Of a stretch of DNA of 64,000 bases, positions 63,039 to 64,000 are shown piece after piece. Position 1 is the stretch's first letter. Each line of letters begins with the position of its first letter. Below the pieces are notes generated by a model. That model did no database searches and was not told where the DNA came from. It was given only the letters and a program-made list of their open reading frames with translations. The DNA comes from Gordionus sp. m RMFG-2023 (lineage: Eukaryota > Nematomorpha > Gordioida > Chordodea > Parachordodidae): NCBI RefSeq assembly GCF_954871325.1, contig NC_088777.1, forward strand, positions 24,095,366 through 24,159,365. The letters are read 5' to 3'. The position numbers and the translations under genes were made by a program.

Positions 63039-64000
63039 TTATGTTTTTCTTGGATATGTTGTGTAGTAATGCCATTGACGTTCATGATCGCCACGCAATA
63101 CGCCACCCATGTTCATGGTGCAGTCTCTTTTCAAACCGAACGATGGCTTGGTAAAGTAAAGGCAGCCCTTAGCTAACTTCTCATTCAAATCGCTTGTGCA
63201 TCGTATCGGGCACCTAGATTCCTCTCGTGCAAGGTTTATGTTGTCCTTCAGCCAGCCATTCCATTTCTGAGTCGTTGCATTAATCTTGGCACACGGAACT
63301 CTCCTTGAAGGTATGATCTTAGGCACGGCATCGGGTTTCAAGTGAACTTTCTCTTGTCTGACTATTTTAGGTTTGTAGGAGTAAGTTGATTCGAGGTCCT
63401 TTTTTGTTGTCGAGATTACCTTATCGAGATCATTCTCTACGTTACCCACTAAGAACGATTTTAATATGTTGTTGAAGGCACATGAGCCACATACGCCCTA
63501 GCAGGGGGATCTCATCACAATCCACCACTATCGCCTTCAACGTTTGTGAGTTACCTTCAAACTTAATGTTCACATTGACCAGACCTAATACCTTGGTGGC
63601 GCTGCCGTCATACCCTGTCCCGTCTTACGCATCGTAGTTATGCCTACAGTCTTAGCTGAATGCTTCGGAAGTATTGTGTACATAGTACCGATATCTACTT
63701 GCAACAACGTGGGTATGTTTATGATGCTCACCGTGTTGTACTCGTCAAAGCTGGTATCGTTGACCCCCAGATTGTACAATTCCAGATTCTGAAATTTATA
63801 TTATTTAAGGTCTGTGTTTGAGTCGTCGTCTTCATCGATTACTTCGATGTTCATAGCATGGTTTGTATTCGATTGACAATCATGATCTTTATAATCATAA
63901 GAGATGTTGTAGGTATTATTGTCATTTTTGTAATGATTGGGCCTTGGGGAATATTTAGGAAAACAATTGATATTTTGAGGGTTATGTCTATGCTGACCGC
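63039..64000 (-). pseudogene. Gypsy-family pol fossil 3, running off the right edge
   Basis: The minus strand carries an aspartic protease segment (LLQVDIGTMYTILPKHSAKT, 63,585-63,779). Downstream (63,039-63,449) is the linker into reverse transcriptase (HLKPDAVPKIIPSRRVPCAK). Upstream, to 64,000, is a poorly conserved gag/linker part. Base composition is clearly less AT-rich than the surroundings, which suggests a later arrival. Broken, with a few breaks. LTRs not seen in the window. Confidence 0.75.

Overview
The window is very AT-rich eukaryotic DNA from an invertebrate animal whose species I cannot name. It is built around one host gene on the minus strand, the clathrin heavy chain (Chc). 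I find 21 coding exons, from the start codon at 57,003 to the donor after 18,379. They encode about 1,023 residues, against roughly 1,675 in the animal protein, so the last ~650 residues lie left of position 1. The protein reads collinearly with animal clathrin (start MTDPLPIKFQEHLQ, end [15 protein letters not shown]).

Chc introns are strongly bimodal. Fifteen are 41-63 nt and two are 78 and 469 nt. Four are giant: intron 5 (24.4 kb), intron 6 (6.9 kb), intron 12 (3.1 kb) and intron 21 (at least 18.4 kb, running off the left edge). Introns 5, 6 and 21 are filled with transposable elements nested in one another. Target-site duplications (TSDs) let the insertion order be read.

Layout. 1-18,378 (intron 21): a chain of hAT elements (780-4,761; 5,527-12,111; 12,668-17,905 holding 12,966-17,420), a piggyBac transposase relic split by one of them, inverted arrays of a ~110-bp unit, and an RT/endonuclease retroelement at 13.6-16.4 kb. 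18,379-24,806: exons 21 to 7. 24,807-31,689 (intron 6): a Gypsy LTR fossil, itself hit by a hAT and by a young RTE-like LINE. 31,690-31,803: exon 6. 31,804-56,155 (intron 5): a GAAA microsatellite, piggyBac pieces, hAT with a MULE inside it, hAT copies carrying a Gypsy pol fragment, a second Gypsy fossil, two more hATs and a DDE transposon of a family I cannot name. 56,156-57,003: exons 5 to 1. 57,352-62,345: an element with ~700-bp terminal inverted repeats. 63,039-64,000: a third Gypsy fossil fragment.

At least eight hAT families are present. Most have their own short motif repeated just inside both ends and 8-bp TSDs. No RNA gene, CRISPR array or prokaryotic operon was seen.
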